Source of the DNA: Choanephora cucurbitarum
Lineage: Eukaryota; Mucoromycota; Mucoromycetes; Mucorales; Choanephoraceae
DNA: 20,223 nt
Reading direction: 5' to 3'
Assembly (NCBI GenBank): GCA_025331435.1
Contig: JAIWNI010000227.1
Coordinates: 1 to 20,223 of the forward strand
This document shows, piece after piece, positions 19,077 to 20,223 of this stretch; the stretch's first letter is position 1, and each line of letters begins with the position of its first letter. The position numbers and the translations under genes were made by a program. The notes under the pieces are model-generated. The model made no database searches. It was not told the origin of the DNA and worked only from the letters and a program-made list of their open reading frames with translations.

Positions 19077-20050
19077 ACCCCCTCCAAATCTGTACAAAAA
19101 GCAAACACTATCATTTGTTTGTCATAAAATAATAATTTGATCCTGTTTGCTAGGGATATGCGGCTATCTTTATAAAACACGCCATGGCCACTAGTCGAAC
19201 ATTATTCTTACAAGTACAAGAAAGTTGTTCAGGTGCTCTAACCACTTCATTAGCATAGAAATAGCTGCTAGCTTGTTGGCGGGTCTAGCTAATCGATCGA
19301 TAGACGCCCATTGATGACCATCAATGTGATCAGATAATCAAGTAGAGTAAGCTATGTGACTACTGTCTTTATTGATTGCTTAATAGCTCTTGCTAGAGAT
19401 TACAAGTACTTATTACGGAGACCATTAAAGCTTATTAATAGTAGATAGCTCGACAGATTTAAAGACATATGTTTATGACAAGCCAACAACGGCGAATCTA
19501 TTTATATGAAACTGCACTCTAGCCACCATATTTGACATGACTATAAACAACAGGTATACAAACTCTGCATTCCAGTATGTTTGTCCATCATGACGTTTTG
19601 ATCATCCACTACATCCAGCTATATATATGCAAGTTTGGTGAAAGTAACATAATACAGCTCATTTCGCTTACTGTGTTGTAATATGACTTTTGGTTCTCTC
19701 TATCTAGACTCCATATTTGTGTGACTAGCATTGCTATCACTAATTTCAGCATAGCTTATTGCCATGATGATTTATGTACACTCACTGATTCACATGAGGC
19801 TTTTAGTTTCTTTGTTGTCATTGATGCCATGAATTTGATTGATCTTTGGGGTTTTATTGTTGTGTGCCATTTCGTTGTTCTTGGACTTTCAGCGCTAGGG
19901 TCTCTTTACTTGAGAGTGACGATTTTCTTCAAAAAACCACTCTTGTATCAACGACCCTTAAACCGAGTGGATTGCTGCATTATATGTGCATGCTTTAGCT
20001 AATATTCTCTATTCATCATACGCTATATTACTGAATATATAGACTACATA
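19077..20050 (+). repeat. Dispersed repeat A, copy 2
   Basis: Same orientation as copy 1 at 3195-4290, moderately diverged. It lacks the nested MITE found at 3357-3455 in copy 1 and so preserves the pre-insertion sequence near 19210-19220. A 93-codon frame (19721-20002) lies in it, but the matching part of copy 1 is not open, so I treat it as chance. Confidence 0.8.
19914..19977. mobile_element. Degraded MITE remnant, counterpart of 4124-4221
   Basis: At the position equivalent to the copy 1 MITE, the sequence starts gagagtgacgatttt and ends ccgagtggattgctgcatta. Both edges resemble that element's ends with many changes, and it is shorter. The match is weak but positionally consistent. Confidence 0.35.
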
Positions 20051-20130
20051 CTTGCTCAAGTGATCATTGGTGACACCAAAAATCTAAGCTCATTATGTGC
20101 AAAGAAGCAATCAAATGGCCTCTGATGGTG

Positions 20131-20223
20131 TAGCGCCAAGTATCTGGTGTCAAGTATCTAGCAATAGCATGGAAGGTACTCATATATATAAATATGTATG
20201 TACTGAACAACAATAAAAAATAT
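20131..20223 (+). repeat. Third copy of the arm end, cut by the window edge
   Basis: Contains one full and one partial 14-bp unit (agtatctggtgtca, 20138-20160). About 50 bases of AT-rich DNA follow, then acaataaaaa (20210-20220), the same order as in both arms. The orientation is that of the left arm. It starts within about 90 bases of the end of repeat A copy 2 and runs off the window. Confidence 0.7.

Noticed and set aside
19721..20002. 93-codon plus-strand frame in repeat A copy 2
   Set aside because: The aligned part of copy 1 is not open in that frame, so the frame is not conserved within the family.
1..20223. tRNA or rRNA genes
   Set aside because: I looked for B-box-like GGTTCRA strings (for example near 2284 and 10603) and found no cloverleaf around them; no rRNA-like conserved blocks were seen.

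Overview
This window reads as AT-rich eukaryotic nuclear DNA from a repeat-laden genome. There are no long uninterrupted genes, no bacterial-style operons and no ribosome-binding-site pattern. There are candidate spliceosomal introns (GTAAGT donors, pyrimidine-rich or TACTAA-type 3' ends), Tc1/mariner and pogo-like transposon remains with TA flanks, dispersed repeats and minisatellites. An early-diverging fungus is my best guess, from short introns, pyrimidine-rich leaders and element types. That guess is weak and nothing here fixes the taxon.

Layout. 1-1373: no gene seen. 1374-2310 (-): decayed Tc1/mariner transposase. 2400-3190: AT-rich, no gene seen. 3195-4290: first copy of a dispersed repeat (repeat A), with one MITE nested in it and another in its 3' part. 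4616-6044: candidate multi-exon gene or genes (+), uncertain. 6431-6645: a second MITE family. 7018-7304: candidate small three-exon gene (+). 7475-15153: the main structure, a large inverted repeat with arms of about 1.6 kb around a core of about 4.5 kb. 15155-16400: a TATA-box mini-ORF and a GC-richer coding-like island. 16400-19070: AT-rich, no gene seen. 19077-20050: second copy of repeat A, same orientation. 20131-20223: start of a third copy of the arm end.

The inverted repeat is the most unusual feature. Its outer parts are clearly related but diverged. Two inner blocks of about 300 and 360 bp appear base-for-base identical, with abrupt edges and a diverged patch of about 45 bp between them. 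This mosaic fits recent gene conversion between the arms. Each arm has expanded a different minisatellite: a 14-bp unit in the left arm and a 7-bp unit in the right. The partner arm keeps about one unit at the matching place. The core holds a candidate minus-strand multi-exon gene (about 10538 to 9179) and two decayed coding stretches. The whole may be an unrecognised element with long inverted ends, or a palindrome kept by conversion.

All gene models are hand-made from reading frames and splice signals. In this composition both strands often look open, so protein-level calls are tentative except for the Tc1 relic, which carries several family motifs in order.
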